Source: Scolanthus callimorphus
Taxonomy: Eukaryota > Cnidaria > Anthozoa > Actiniaria > Edwardsiidae
DNA: 64,000 bases
Assembly: GCA_033964015.1 (NCBI GenBank)
Contig: CM066921.1
Location: 23,417,355 to 23,481,354, forward strand
Direction of reading: 5' to 3'
Position numbers and translations under genes: made by a program
The notes under the pieces: model-generated
What the model saw: only the letters and a program-made list of their open reading frames with translations
Databases searched by the model: none
What the model was told of the DNA's origin: nothing
Shown: positions 32,060 to 45,800 of the stretch, piece by piece
How the letters are laid out: each line of letters starts with the position of its first letter
Position numbering within the stretch: position 1 is the stretch's first letter

Positions 32060-33370
32060 TCTTCGGGTTGTTTTATTCGTTGTCGTTTTGAAGTTTGGCT
32101 AAACCTGTCATGGAGGGATTCACTCTCACTCGGATCCTTCCCGATGTCCTGCCTCTCCTGGATGTCAAGCAGTTCGCTGTTGCTGGGCGTTGTACCACCC
32201 ACGCCATTAGCTATCTCCTCCACTTGGCCTTAGAAGCATTAGATGCAGGCAATTGTTGGATTCGAATGTTTTTTGCTGTTCCGCAAAGGTTTCGATCTTA
32301 TCGACTACACCATTCTCCTACAAAAACTTAAGTCGTTTGGTATCCACCCATGTTTAGTCCGTTGGGTTGCCTGTGTTTTGCTGCGTAGATCTCAGTTCGT
32401 TAGGGTCTCGGCCTCAAAGTCGCCACCCCTTTTCATCAAGGGAGGTATTCCCCAGGGCACCCGGTTGGGCCCCTTGTTGTTCGCCGTCATGGTAATTGGC
32501 CTCGCTGCAACATGGGGACCAAGGGCTAAATACGTTGATGACCTCACGGTCTTAGAAATTGTCCCTAGGAATTCTGCATCTGTATTAAGGAATATTGTTA
32601 ATGACATAAATTGCTTTGCCATTGGTAACAACATGCTTCTAAATCCGAAAAAGTGTAAATCCATGGCGGTTGATTTCTTACATTACAACAGTTACATCTG
32701 TCCCCCCCTCGCTATCGGTGGTTCGCTAATCGAGCGTGTCAAGTCTTTCAAATTCCTCGGAATTTGGATTTCTAACGACTTGTCGTGGGGGCACACTGTG
32801 ACTACGTAATTAAGAAGTGCAACCGCCGACTATATGCATTAAGGAAGCTGAAACGTTGTGGCGTGGCGGAGCCCGATATTGTGACGGTATATTGCGCGCT
32901 TATTCGTTCCATCCTTGAATATTCTTCTGTTGTATTTTGCCGCAATATTTAAGCCTGGCCCTTGAACGGGTTCATAAGCGCGCTCTTGCGATCATATACC
33001 CTCACGTTCCATATGATGTGGCTCTAGTATCAGCTGGCATTCTTTCACTTTCGGACAGGCGATCTTAAGCCTGCTCTAAGTTTATCAAAGACCTAAAACC
33101 GCAAAACCCTGTTACTAACCTTGTGAAGTCCTGTCTCGTTTCAACTACTACTAGATATAACCTTAGATCTGCTTTATCACACCATTTAACTCGTACGAAC
33201 ACTGATCGCTTTGGTAACTTCTGCACGCATAAATACGCGGGACAAGTGAATTGACATTGGACATTTCATTATTTAACTATTTATTGTAAACTGCCTGGCC
33301 ATACCTGTAATTCAGCTCCTAGCTGCAAAAGGTGTTAATAAACGAATTATTATTATTATTATTATTATCA
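32060..33370 (+). pseudogene. Decayed LINE ORF2 with RT domain
   Basis: The frame at 32095 gives DVKQFAVAGRCTTHAISYLL and shifts to the frame at 32243 with KGFDLIDYTILLQKLKSFGI, GIPQGTRLGPLLF and the catalytic YVDD (about 32535). The RT thumb then continues in other frames after 32809 (RRLYALRKLKRCGVA, ALIRSILEYSS) down to a C-terminal TRYNLRSAL...TDRFGNF block and a stop near 33255. The 3' end is CCTGTAATTCAGCTCCTAGC followed by an ATT repeat (about 33346-33368). Several frameshifts make it inactive. The same family forms the minus-strand copy at 57961-62960. Confidence 0.85.
33346..33369. repeat. (ATT)n tail of the LINE
   Basis: Seven to eight ATT units right after AATAAACGA, the 3' microsatellite tail of this LINE family. 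Confidence 0.8.
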
Positions 33371-33748
33371 AACTACTGCTAGATGTAAGCATAAGACAAC
33401 AACAACAAGCCATGCACAGAATCGAATAGATTGGGGGCACACCTTGAGTATAGGCCCTCAAAACTCCCGGCCATCATAAAATAGTGTAAGCCGTTTGCGC
33501 CTCTCACCCGTGTGTCCGAGTTTCGCTTTCAGGCTTGGGCTGCTAAGAATTTTTCTCTTCTGCTTGGGTCGTGTCTCGATCGGACGTTATGCTTCATCGT
33601 GGGTAGAACTGCTTCGTCATTACTCCCCTGTTTCACGTCTTTCGGACGTCTTTCTTTCTTTGAAAGAAAAGCGCGCTTTCGCATAGGAGAATTGGAATTG
33701 GAGTGTTTCAAATGACGGCGGAAAACGAAAGTAAAAAGATCCCACTTA

Positions 33749-34585
33749 GGCTGCATTCATTATGTATACTACAGGGGGGGCAGAGGATTTTTTTTTGACA
33801 ATGCAAAATTTTCAGATCCCCCCAAGGGCAAGGCACAACATATTTTTTACGAATCCCCCCTCTTGGTCAAAAGGAAAAAACATGCCCCCCCCCCCCCCCC
33901 CCCCCTCCCCAACCCCTTACCCGACATTTTGTCAATTTATATGTCGAGGTAGGGTCGCGTCAATAACATTTTTTCAAAAGATACAGAACAAGGCTCAATG
34001 ATAAAAAATACAAAGCGTAAAAATGCAAATAAAAGTCCTAGGTGGCTGTACTCTTTTGTGTGTAGTGACTTTCTACCAAGTGATCTGGTGCGCTCCTCGA
34101 TTGGAACCTTACTACATAGACTGAGTATCATTTATTTTGTATTTGATTGTTTGGTTTGTTTTCCGTTGTGCGCGCGAAGCGCGTACCAATTTTGACATAA
34201 GGCTACAAGACTATTAATCAAAAGTCCAAAGGCGTTTTTGTCTGGCAGACAAAAATCACTGAAGAGGACCTCGAGGAATTGTGGTAAAAGAAGAAGGCCT
34301 TTTACAATTTTTTTAAGTTTATAAGTCTTTAGGCGCGCGAAGCGCGCAGCTATTTTCAACCTATCAGTTGAAAGAGGGTAAATACACGAGAATAGTAGTG
34401 CAAGTGATATTTCTTCAGGAGGTTCAACTCGGTGTTTAAAATATATATAATACCTCAACAAAAATAGGCATCCCCCCTTAATGTTATGAAAAAAGCTTGA
34501 CATCCCCCTTTTCCAGTTGCTAAATTTTGAGATCCCCCCTCAAAATCCTCTGTCCCCCCCTGTAGTATACATAATGAATGCAGCC
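33749..34585. mobile_element. Harbinger-like MITE with TTA duplication
   Basis: The left end GGCTGCATTCATTATGTATA and its right counterpart TATACATAATGAATGCAGCC give terminal inverted repeats of about 43 bp running into GGGGGGCAGAGGATTTT. TTA is duplicated at 33746-33748 and 34586-34588. A run of C at about 33882-33905 lies in the interior. Inner frames are not protein-like. Confidence 0.82.
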
Positions 34586-34588
34586 TTA

Positions 34589-36000
34589 ATTGTCGGCTTT
34601 TGCGATGCTCAGTCGCTAAGAAGAATTGGGATGAGGCGATATTGGATGATCTAGTTGAAAAAAATATTTGCTTTTTTTCAAACGTTCAAATAGTCAACAA
34701 TTTAGAAGTTTACCCTATAAAAACAGTAAATATCACACCTTGCTCAAGACATGCATTATCTATGAAATACAGAGCAGTAGATAATGATTTCCATGGTGAG
34801 CGTAGATTTTGGCTGAGGTTGTAATGTTAAGGTTTTTAGACAGCTGTCTCGTAATCTCATTTTCTGAAATATTAAAGAGAATGTATGAGTACCAATCTTT
34901 GATCGTGCCGATCTCGAATGTTTATGCCTTGGTCTCGCTGTCAAGGAAATCTCCCATTTACATCGCCACATATCACATATATGTATAGAGAGAACCATAA
35001 TAATCCTATAAACATTGCAAATCGGAGACAATCATTTCCAAAAGGACAAGCATTTCCTGTACAAGAGCGGTGTTGAATGGATTTCTTTGAAGCCGTAGTT
35101 TTCGACTGAGTTTCTAATGTTTATAGAATAATTAAGGTTATTTATAAAATACCGGCGAATATTTCACTCGAATTTTATTATTGTGTGTACAACGAGCTCC
35201 AAATAATAAAGTTACCCGAAAGGCTCGTCGTATATAAATGAAAACATTTTTAATGAAATATTCACCGGACCATTAATTCCACAGTTATATATTGTCCCTG
35301 AAAAGACAAACTTTCCACGATGAATACATGCCCTGATTGACAAAATGAATGAGATTGTCGTGGAAACAAGAGTGAACGCTGTCTTTAGTAGAAACCCACT
35401 CGCATACTATTACGAATCCTGCACTCTCATTGGTTCTGCTACTCACTATCTATCACGTAATAAATGGTGAGTAGCGAAAAAGTTACCATAAAACTCTCAA
35501 AACCAATGGAAGTATGCTAGTTAGTTCTACGAAAACAATTAGACTTACTCGTTCTCGTTTTCTATGAGTCAAATAGTCAACTCGGCGCTACGCGCCTCGT
35601 TAACTATCTATTGACTCATAGAAAACTCGAACTCGTAGTCTAATTGTAAAATGAGGCCGAACCATTGCGCACGCACGTCACAATACGATTGCCACTGACC
35701 CCTTGCACCAGGTGGCGATGTTACAATATCACTTTGTGTACACAACTGCTCTTCATGTGAACACTCCACCTGTTGTCATCAAACCAAATACCGCTGTATA
35801 TTCATGAAATGAAACTTTTATACCTTGAGTAATGACCTCGCAAGCTATTTAGAAATCATATACGTGATTTGTTTCAATTTCATATAGCAAAAGTATGAGC
35901 TCTGTTATAGTAAAGTCAAGGTATTCGTAGAAAGCATTATGAACATGCCATGGTAAATATTATTTTACACTTGATATTTTATTTTCCTTTTGAATCATAA
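34589..36000. other. Intergenic DNA upstream of the SVEP1-like gene
   Basis: A copy of the 5440-5640 repeat lies near 34840-34970. A second repeat at about 35400-35650 has CACTCTCATTGGTTCTGCTA and a palindrome centred on CGGCGCTACGCGCC with TATTGACTCATAGAAAA arms. No gene. The SVEP1-like promoter should be in the last part, but no core motif is claimed. Confidence 0.5.
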
Positions 36001-36151
36001 TTAATGGTTCTCAAGGATAATAAGAAAGTTAAAGCGCAATTTTGATCTCAGACGATTGACTGACTCCTGACTCCGCCCACTTAAAAAACAGCTGAGACAA
36101 CAGCGAATGAAAAATAAGCGATTCGAGCTTGACTTTCTTCTGCTTGTAATC

Positions 36152-36861
36152 ATGGAGCTGAAAGGTTGCTCCCTTGCGGCCTTGTGTCTGCTCACGGTTT
36201 TCTTCATTGTCGGTTCCGTGCGTGGCTCTTTGCAGGGACTGCAAGAATTAAAGGACTTCCAGCGAACCCACAATGACACCATGTCCGATCTAGTTTTCCT
36301 GATTGACAATTCAGGAAGTCTGTGGTATCGCCCTTCTGGAAGCAGCTCATGGAAAAAACGGCTTTCTTGACGAAAAAGTGTTCGTGAACTCTCTTCTTAA
36401 TTACATCCGCATCAGTTACCCAGCTACGCGAGTCTCTGTTATCCGTTTCGGCTCCAGTGCTTCTATAGACATTAATTACATTTACCAAGCCAGCGACGAT
36501 AATCACAAGTGCAATTTCAAAAAAAGCTTCAGCGACCTTTCTTTTACTGGTGGCATGACCAACATGCACGACGCCTTTAAATATGCACACGACATTCTGT
36601 TTGGATCAATGAGTAGCAACAGAAGACCTACCAAGCAAGTGAAGACGGCAGTGTTCTTGTTAACTGACGGGGAATGGAACAGAGGCGGGGATCCAAGCTT
36701 CTATGCAACAGAGATCAAGAAGAAGGGTGTCGAGGTCTTCTCTATTGGGGTCACCAATGGCGTTAGCACGAGTACCCTAAGGGCGCTGGCCTCGCCTAAC
36801 CGATATTTTCGCTATCAGGATTTCACACAGTTTCGAATGCTGGCTTCATACTTAAGAGGAG
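36152..36861 (+). CDS. SVEP1: SVEP1-like exon 1: signal peptide and VWA domain
   Basis: [20 protein letters not shown] is a clear signal peptide. VWA begins at [12 protein letters not shown] with the MIDAS DxSxS at residues 52-56, and later shows FTGGMTN and LLTDGEWN, the other metal-site segments. The frame breaks at 36353-36358 where six A occur; dropping one restores WKNGFLDEK. Donor GGAG/GTAAGAT, phase 1. An in-frame ATG at 36107 would add 15 residues and weaken the signal peptide. Confidence 0.83.
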
Positions 36862-39800
36862 GTAAGATCACATGGAAGGAAAAGTGTTTCCGGATACTGA
36901 ATTCTGACGGATTAGAGCTTTTATCTAAACTAAAAAGAAGCGCACAGTTGTGTATAGTCTTGACTTGGAGGACTCCAAATGTGAGAACTCCATGAAGAAC
37001 TCCAAACGCAGCTAAAAGTGTTTGAATCTTATATTTGTTTGTGAAGCTCTTTATCAGGTATATTAAACTTTGAGAGCAATCTAAAATTCAAAAGTTTCAA
37101 CGTATATTCCAAATATCCCATACCAAACAGCGAAGCTTGGTGCATTACTGCAGAAACCTTCAATAATTATAGTGTTATTGCCTTCTCGCGGTTTAGAACT
37201 GACTTACGGTTTAGAACTACTGGCTCCAACATATTTGCCCATAATCATGAATGCCATTAAAATGAGTTGATATTTCTTAAAAATGTCATATATGTTTTCT
37301 ACTCTTTTAACTGGTATATCATTAATATTAGAACAACGATGGCGATTCCTATAAGAGCCTGCCTCAATCAACCACCATTTTGTCAGCCTAGTAACATACA
37401 AGGTCGGAGAAAGCATCGACCGATTTAGGTAGTGCAGTGTACTATTCAGGGCCAGCCGACAGTTTGAGTAGATAAAGGATGAAAGATACTTTTCGACTGT
37501 ATTCGATAAATGAAATGTGAAACTTGGTTTTTAGATGGTTTATTTCGAAATTTCTATACGTATTTCGTAATTCGAACGAAAATAATAACAAAGGAGTTAA
37601 TGACAGGATCGCAAACAACAACAGTAACAACAACAACAGCAGCAGCATCAACGACTAGTTGTCACCTCTGACCTAAAGCTTCCTGTTGTAGATCCTTACG
37701 AGCTCAATTGGCAGCGTGGCATATCGCCGAGCAAGTGTGGCGAGTGTGACAGTAAGGCTCAGTGCTCGTGTGGCCTGATCAGTGGCGAGTACAAGTGTGG
37801 ATGTGACAAGGGATACTATGGCACGGGATTCGTCGGCGATTGTAAAAGTAAGACGTTATCAGAAAGGATTTTACGAGGATTTGTCAATAATGTAAAACGA
37901 CAAAACCACAGAATGATAGCCACAAGTGCCACTAAGCGCCGCAGATATGAGAATTGGTTTATTTAACAATGGCCTTGTTCTCCTGGGTATAATGTTGTTA
38001 TTTACATGCAAACAACTCTTGTCAACATCTTGTCTTGTCTTAACATAAATGTAATCAGTTAAATATTTGTTATATTTGCTGGCGCCATATCAAAAAGAGC
38101 TTTGGAAGCAAGCAATGAAGTTTTACTGTGCGAATAAATGCTTGTCATTCAGAGATTCAAATAAATTTAATACTTGCAATACGTTTGGCGATGAGTAAGT
38201 AAGTGATGTCTGAGTAAGTAAGTGCTGCTCATATAATTGTAACAATGTTTAGAGAAAGGCGAATCTTTCGATGTCTAAGATCTCAAGAAAGTCAAGATCG
38301 TTTATTCAGTTCTCGCTTTCTGATTGGCTAACTTCTTTACAAGATGGCCCGGTTGATGTTTTTGCACAGTTAAATGAATTCTCTATCTTACTGGTAATCA
38401 GTGCAAATTCTGCAAAAGGGAATAATATGGTCATATTTTCTACATGACGTAAGCGGCCTAGCATTATTTCTTGCGTATTATTATATTTTAATTTTATATT
38501 TTTCCTAAGAATGCCCGTACGCTACGTACAAGGACTTTGATGGCTACACCTTGACCTGCACTGGTTGTCCAGAGCATTCTAGTCACACCACCATGGGTGC
38601 CCATTCGAAAGACTTGTGTCTCTGTAATACAGGCTATGACGGCAGCCCCAAACACAATACACCATGTACAAGTGAGTGCCAATCCATTTTTTGACACATC
38701 CATTTACTATTGTGGCGATAATCGTTTTCGTTGTGACGGAAACATATCGGACGATTTTGCTCCAGCAACGGCGCAACATCAGAACAAAATGTCAAAACCT
38801 CTGCGTTGATGCAAACAGAATTTGAATATCTTTGATATAACTCTTGTACAAGATTTTTGTCCACCAAAGCCTGAAATTGCTCGATCTCTTAATGAATTTC
38901 CTCTTAATGTAGTTTTGTACTTAAGTAACGTTTGCTGGCCTCCTCGGCAATTCAGACTCCTCTGCAAGCGGAAGAAATAAACTAGAATTTTTTTATTTTA
39001 TTTTATACCAGATTTGACTCATCATCTATGACTAATCGACACGCCATTATCTTTTTACATGCGTCGTGACCCCTTATTGTGTTTTCTTGTTCTTTGTTTT
39101 ATCCAAAATTAGTTGTATATGTTACACACAGTTGCTAGATGCGAAGAATAAGTTCATATTAGTGGGTGCCGTCCTTAAAACTAAATTAATGGCCTCTTTA
39201 TCATCATTTTGATAAGCTTATAAAACCACTCATTTAATTTGTTTTTATTCACAGTCAAAAGATGCGACACATTTCCAGTTCCACCTAACGGTCGCCTTGT
39301 AGAGGACTCCTGTAATAACGAATACTTGACAACGTGCACAGCGGCATGTAATCCAGGGTATGAGCTGACCGCTCCTGGCCAAAGGACTTGTGGGCTCAAT
39401 AGCAACAGCCAAGCGCAGTGGACTGGCACTCAACCTTTTTGTAGAAGTAAGTCCCCACTGACATCACTAAAACAATAACACTTTATTTTACCACGGGCAT
39501 CCACTGGCTAAAAGCGGAGCTCCTGGTTATAAAATTTTCTATGTGAATGAAAGGGATTCCCATGTGTACATCCCGGTCGCAGGACTTGCAGGGTAGGTGG
39601 TAGTAGAGTTCCCGCAATTCTCGTTTCGTGAGAAGGCTGCGTTCCGAAAATGTGCTACGAAAATGAGTGATTCTAAAGATCTGAGAGAGAGTGTGTGAAT
39701 GGTGATTTGTCTTAATGTCTTAATAATATGCATAATCATTTCGCCAAAAAGCGCACTTCACTCAAGGTACATTCTTCAGTTTTTCCGGAGCTAGTGTTGT

Positions 39801-42800
39801 CGCGTCGCGTTTGCTCGATTCCTAAAAGTCGGTTAACGCTAACCTAGGAATAAATAAGATTATCATCCAATCAAGTGTCCAGAATAGCCACAGTTTACCC
39901 TGAGAATGTGAATGTGAAGTGTGATCGGAAGTCTCATGTTTGTCCATCGGAAAGCGGACATGCCCGTGTCTATTATGATCTCAATTTGTATTCCTCAGAA
40001 ATCATTTGCGGTGCTCTCGATGTCCCAAATGCAAGCCCCCGAAGTGGTAATTGCGATAAAGACGACGCTTCGTATGGGACTAAATGTACCATCACATGTA
40101 ACGAGGGGTATATCTTACGAGGTGATGCGATGAGGGTGTGCCAGTTAGACAAGTCATGGAGTGGGCAGACTACAGTTTGCGAAGGTAACTTGATTCCAAA
40201 ATAAAGTCCTTGTTTATTCGTCGCCACAATCGTGCCGCAGGAAGTACAACAACAACATATATCAAGAAAATTTCGCCAAAAGCTGTCAAATTGGTGACAT
40301 TGCAAAACGTCCTTATTAGGAAAATCCCCATACCTTATTTGAAAGCTCTGTAAGTATTTTCCCTCATATGCTAGAGAATGGAGCAAGAACATCCACCAAA
40401 GTTGCAGATGTTCGAGAAACAGTAATCTCTTGGAGTTTTTTTTATTTAACGTTCGTTTTTTTATTATGAATTTCTATAGAACATATAACGATCTCTTGGT
40501 CGCCATGTTGTTTTTCCTTGGCCGAAAGGTGTGGATCGGCATCCCGCAGGGATTTGTAAAAAACGACAGGACTTTCTGGCAATAACAACAACACAACAAC
40601 AGCAATAATGATAATAATATTGGAGCCTTTGGAGCATTTCCATTTATAATTTTGTCAATAAATATAGAGATTCGAGTGCGCTGATTGGCCAATAATTTTA
40701 ATTTATGCAGCAATATTTGCTAGTTATATTTACTGGCAACGATCTTTTTCAAGATGAAAATTTGAAATGAAAGAAAATACTATTCCGAAATACACGAAAA
40801 AAGCATCTAGAATAATGCTTTGTCGCTCGAGTTGCGAAAAAATGTAAACAAATTAATTTATTCCCTCTGACGTTTTCCTCTGATATTTACTGGCAAAATT
40901 ATACTAAAACAATTATTCGCACTAAGGCGAGGCGATTATAGTAGAAAATTTACTGAGCCGCTTCGAAAATCACTTCGCCTTCAGTGAATAATTGTTAAAT
41001 TATAGGTGGATTCACTAGTGGGGGTAAATACAACAATGTTTTCAATCCCTTCATTTCAGAGGTTCGATGTCCTAAACTGAACTCGATATCTCTGGCCCAA
41101 GTTCGCCCGCCTGATTGCGTGACTACAGACAAGCGTTTCCACACGGTTTGTACATTCACATGTCCAAAAGGATACCTCATAAATGGAACAATCGATCAAA
41201 GCTCCTCCATCGCCTGCCAGACCAATGGCCAGTGGAAAGGCATTCATCGTCCATGTGTTGGTACGTAAGGGGACCATGCCCGAGCTCAACCGAGCATGCT
41301 CGAATATTCACCCGAGTATTCATTCATTCATCGATTTATCATTTTATTCACATTTCACTTTCTAGTGTATGTTTACATTATTTGTATTTTGTTTGTGTGT
41401 CGTATTTTTATAAATAGTTTGTTATAAATATATATAACAAATACAAGTAGCATGTAAGGAAATGTCTAGTATCTAAATTGACCTAAGTCTTGGAGTCAAA
41501 CACTAGTTGTTATTTTTATATAGGCCTCCATTACAACAAAAAAGACGACACAAAAACAACACAGAGCGAGCTGCAATAAACGAGAAAAGAAAGGGCAAAT
41601 GCCATGCATGCATAAAAGCTTAAGCTAAATAATTAGACGGCACTAAAGCGGAGAGAGGGATGAAAACATGAGTAGGAGTAGAACTTAATTAAGAGTGGTT
41701 TTGTTGCTGAAATAAGTGCTCTTTTACGCTTTTGTTGAACAAGTTTGTATTATGATTTTTAGGTCAAAAGGTAAGTTATACCAAAGATCGGATGAAGTTG
41801 CTGAAATAGTCTGCTTGCATGCTTGAGCTCATCAAACCAAGTCAGTGTTCACTTAGGGGCTGACCACTTGACTTTTGAGGGGGGATGATATTTTTTGCAC
41901 GATTTATTTTAGCCCAAGGGGTAGGCAGGTCTTTTTTTCTCTCGTGGTGACGTGCAGGTTTTTCTTACATCTTCCTTTGTGCATATTTCTTATGGAGAAA
42001 TCATTTTCTCTGGTTATCCTTTGTCCGTGGTTTATGTTTCTTTTTGAATTTCGATTATAAATTATTTTAGAATATATTATTTATCTCAAATGATAAAAAG
42101 GGATTAAAAAAGTCTTATGTCCGAGCCTTTTCGGCACTCGTTTCTGCAAAACCAAAATAATTATTGCAATAGCATATTCCGTTGGGAAGTTATCAATTTT
42201 CAAAGTTTGAACCGCCATTTGTGAAGTTTGGCTGCAATCGGATTGAAACTCTCACAGTAATACTGTACTGGCGCGATTTGATGAACTGGTTGTTTATTTC
42301 ACACAATTGTCGTTAACACAACATTTTATTAGGATCTTTACTCGATCTTCTGACAAAACGAATTTCTCCTGCGAAACTATCGAAAATCCGAACGTACAGG
42401 AAACGTGTTACAATTCTCTCTCCTGCGCATGAGCGCGTCACAGGCATCCCGCCGTAACACAGGTAGCCCGGTCTAAATCAATACAATACATTTCAATAAA
42501 GTATCTTAACGGCCTAAATAGTCTCTACAACATTCTCCCCCGATGATACGATAGTATCTACGAGAGTATCATATCTCCGTCCGTAATTAATATAAACTCT
42601 CTACGTAAACACAGTTCTGCCAACTGGAACACTTTAAGCATCCAGCGGACAAAGCTTGACGGCTGGTCTCCTCATTATTCTGTCCCCAATCTTAACATCC
42701 GCAACTCTGACGGCTCCATCTCTTCCAGGGTAAGTGGCAACGATCCTCCCAAGAGGCCACTTTCCTCTTGCTGTGTCTGTTGACATCACGACTACTACCT

Positions 42801-45800
42801 CTCCGACTTCAAGTTTGCGCTGATCTCTAAGCCACTTGCTTCTCTTGTTCAGCCCAGGAAGCCACTCACGTAGCCACCTGTGCCAAAAGTGCCTTACGAG
42901 TTCTTGGACACGTCGCCATCTCTTGCGAGGATTGAAAAGTGTTGTGTCCGTGCTCTCTGGTGCAAATCTCCCACCCATCTGCCCGTGCAAGAAGTGATTA
43001 GGCGTTAGTGGTGTCACATCATCTAGACCTGTAGATTGGTACGTCAAGGGCCGGGAGTTGATTAGCCTTTCAGCGCCGACAACAGCACTCAGCAACTCTT
43101 CATATGTAATGTCTGCTTCTCCGAGAATTGCACGGATCGCCCTCTTCGCTGCCTTGATCATGACTTCGTGTACTCCACTAAAATGAGGACTCAGAGGGGG
43201 CTGGAAGTGCCACTTTACTCCCATTGCCGCTGTCGAATCCTGAATCTTCTCTCTGTCTAACTCCTCTAGTTCTTTCAGTTCGTTTTCTCCGCCTACAAAG
43301 TTCGTACCGTTATCACTCCACATATCGGTGGGTAGTCCTCGGCGTGACACAAAACGATAGAACGCATTTAAGAACGAGTCAGTGTCCAGGCTGTACGCAA
43401 GCTCCAGATGAACGGCTCGTGTTGCAAAACATGTGAATAGACACAAGTACCTCTTGAGGCGAGTCTTGCCTCTTCCTTGCTTAGTAATAAATGGACCTCC
43501 AAAATCGACCGACGCTTGATTAAAGGCGCGTAACGACTGTCTTGCCCTTGGCTCTGGTAATGGTGCCATGATTTGCTTGGACGGCAAAGCCTTCTTTCTC
43601 CGTTACGTCATACACTCCCTCTCCCATTCGCGAATGGCTTCACGGCTTGAAATGATCCAATACTTGGCTGACAAATGAGCAAGAACCTGATTGGTACCAC
43701 CGTGCTTGTTCTGCTCATGACAACTCTTGATTATCAACTTCGTTATCCAACTGTGACGTGGTAATATCATAGGATACCGCATTTCCTATGAAGGATAATC
43801 TCCATGACAAAGCCTTCCGTCACATCTTAGAACTCCGTCATCGTCAATCACTGGCTTGAGTGGAAGTAGCTTTGATCCATTCGGTATAACCTTTCCTGCT
43901 TTCAAGGCCTTCACTTCAGCCATGAATTCCTGCCCCAACTGACTTTGTAATTGTCGTCCGACAACTGCGGCCATTAGCTCTAAGCGAGGTATACTGATTG
44001 CTTGAAGGGGAGCAACACGGGACTTAGAGGCCGCAAGTCGACTTGTTACAGTTCCATCTTCATATTCATGTCGCACATACACCGCCGCTCCATAAGCTTC
44101 CTGCGAGGCATCAACAAATGTATGCAGCGTCGTGGACTTAACCTCGCCATTATACTGTAGGCATCTTGGAATATGAAGGTTAGGTAGCTCCTGAAGCTCA
44201 TCGAACCATCGCTCCACCTTGGACTGTAGGTCTAGCGGCAAACAATCATCCCAGTCTAGGCCAGCGGCCCACATCTCTTGCAGTAGCACTCTCGCACGGA
44301 TTACATAAGGCGACAAGAAACCAAGAGGATCAAACAATGTTGCTGTCTTCCTGAGAAACTCTCTCTTCGTCTTGGCGGACCGTCACTTGGCTTGTGAACA
44401 TGAAATGTAAAAACATCTTCCTGTGGTAGCCACAGTACTCCTAAAGTCTTAACAGGTGGTAGTTCACCTCTGTCAAGGTCAACCTCGGTAGCACAATCAG
44501 CCGATGGAATATAGCGTAGGACGTCAGAAGAGTTTGACAGCCACTTGCGGGCGTGCATACCAGCGGATCCCCATAACTGCGATAACTGATCATACAATCT
44601 CACACCAGTTTCAACGTCAGGAACAGAGTCCATGCTGTCATCCATATAGGTACTCTTCAAAACTGCCTCTGTCGCGAGTGGGTATTCTTCCATGTGTCTC
44701 TTGGCGTGCTGCTGAGCCACAAACTGTGCCTGGAATGGGGAGGAGTTGACGCCAAAGACAACACGTTGAAATTCATACACATCTGGATCCTTACTAACGT
44801 CTAGGTCTCTCCACAGAAATCGGTGATAGGGCCGATCTTCTGGTTTCAACTTGATCTGTAGGTACATCTCCTTTATATCACACATCAATGCTATAGGGTT
44901 TCTTCGAAATCGCAGAAGCACTAACGACAGGTCATTCTGTAACTTTGGACCCTGATGGATCGCATCATTCAAGGAAACTCCCTTGTACTTCAAATACAGG
45001 CCTTGTCTTGCTCGTGGATTTATCAGACCTAATCACTGGAAAATGTGGGAGCAGCCATTGTCCATGATCTTTCTTCTCCGGTGTAACCTTACGTATGTAG
45101 CCCTGCTCCAGATACTTCATGATGACGTCACTGTAAGCCTGTCCGAGTTCTGATGACCTCAGCAGCCGTTTTTCGGTGTTCTTTAGGCGGTTCAGAGCCA
45201 TATCATAGTTGTCCGGCAAATCACACGTGTCTTCCAAGGCACCCCCACAGTATACCGACCACCTTCATAACTGAGCGAGTTTGACACAACTTCCACGGCA
45301 TGCTTCTCCTCTGGCACTGCGGTTGTAGCCTCTGGCACCTCATCAATCTCCCAGTAACGACGTATGAATTGACTCAGATCCTGGGTGTCACTCGTGAAAA
45401 AGGTGAAGTTAGTTTGGGCCACTCCAGAACCAGGGGTTGACGTCCCGATACATGTCCAGCCGAGTGGTGTCAGTCTGGCTACTGGTTCTCCTGGGTCTCC
45501 TCTCACATCGTGCATTGAGTAGATTAGGTCCGACTGGTCTGCTCCAATCAAAATATCAACAATAGGGCGTGGTCCTACATTGTGAAATGTGATCTGTTCG
45601 AGATGTTTCCATTTAGACTTATGCTTATTCCAGTCTACAACTTTCATGTTACCAGTCACACGCTTAGTCGTATAAGCAGACACATCCTTTGTTACTTTCT
45701 TGTCAACACTACGGATTTGAAAGTCTACTATTGAAGTATCTAGTGTTGATTGATTCTCATTCAAAACGTTTACAGATATCTTACGAGATTGGCCTTCAAG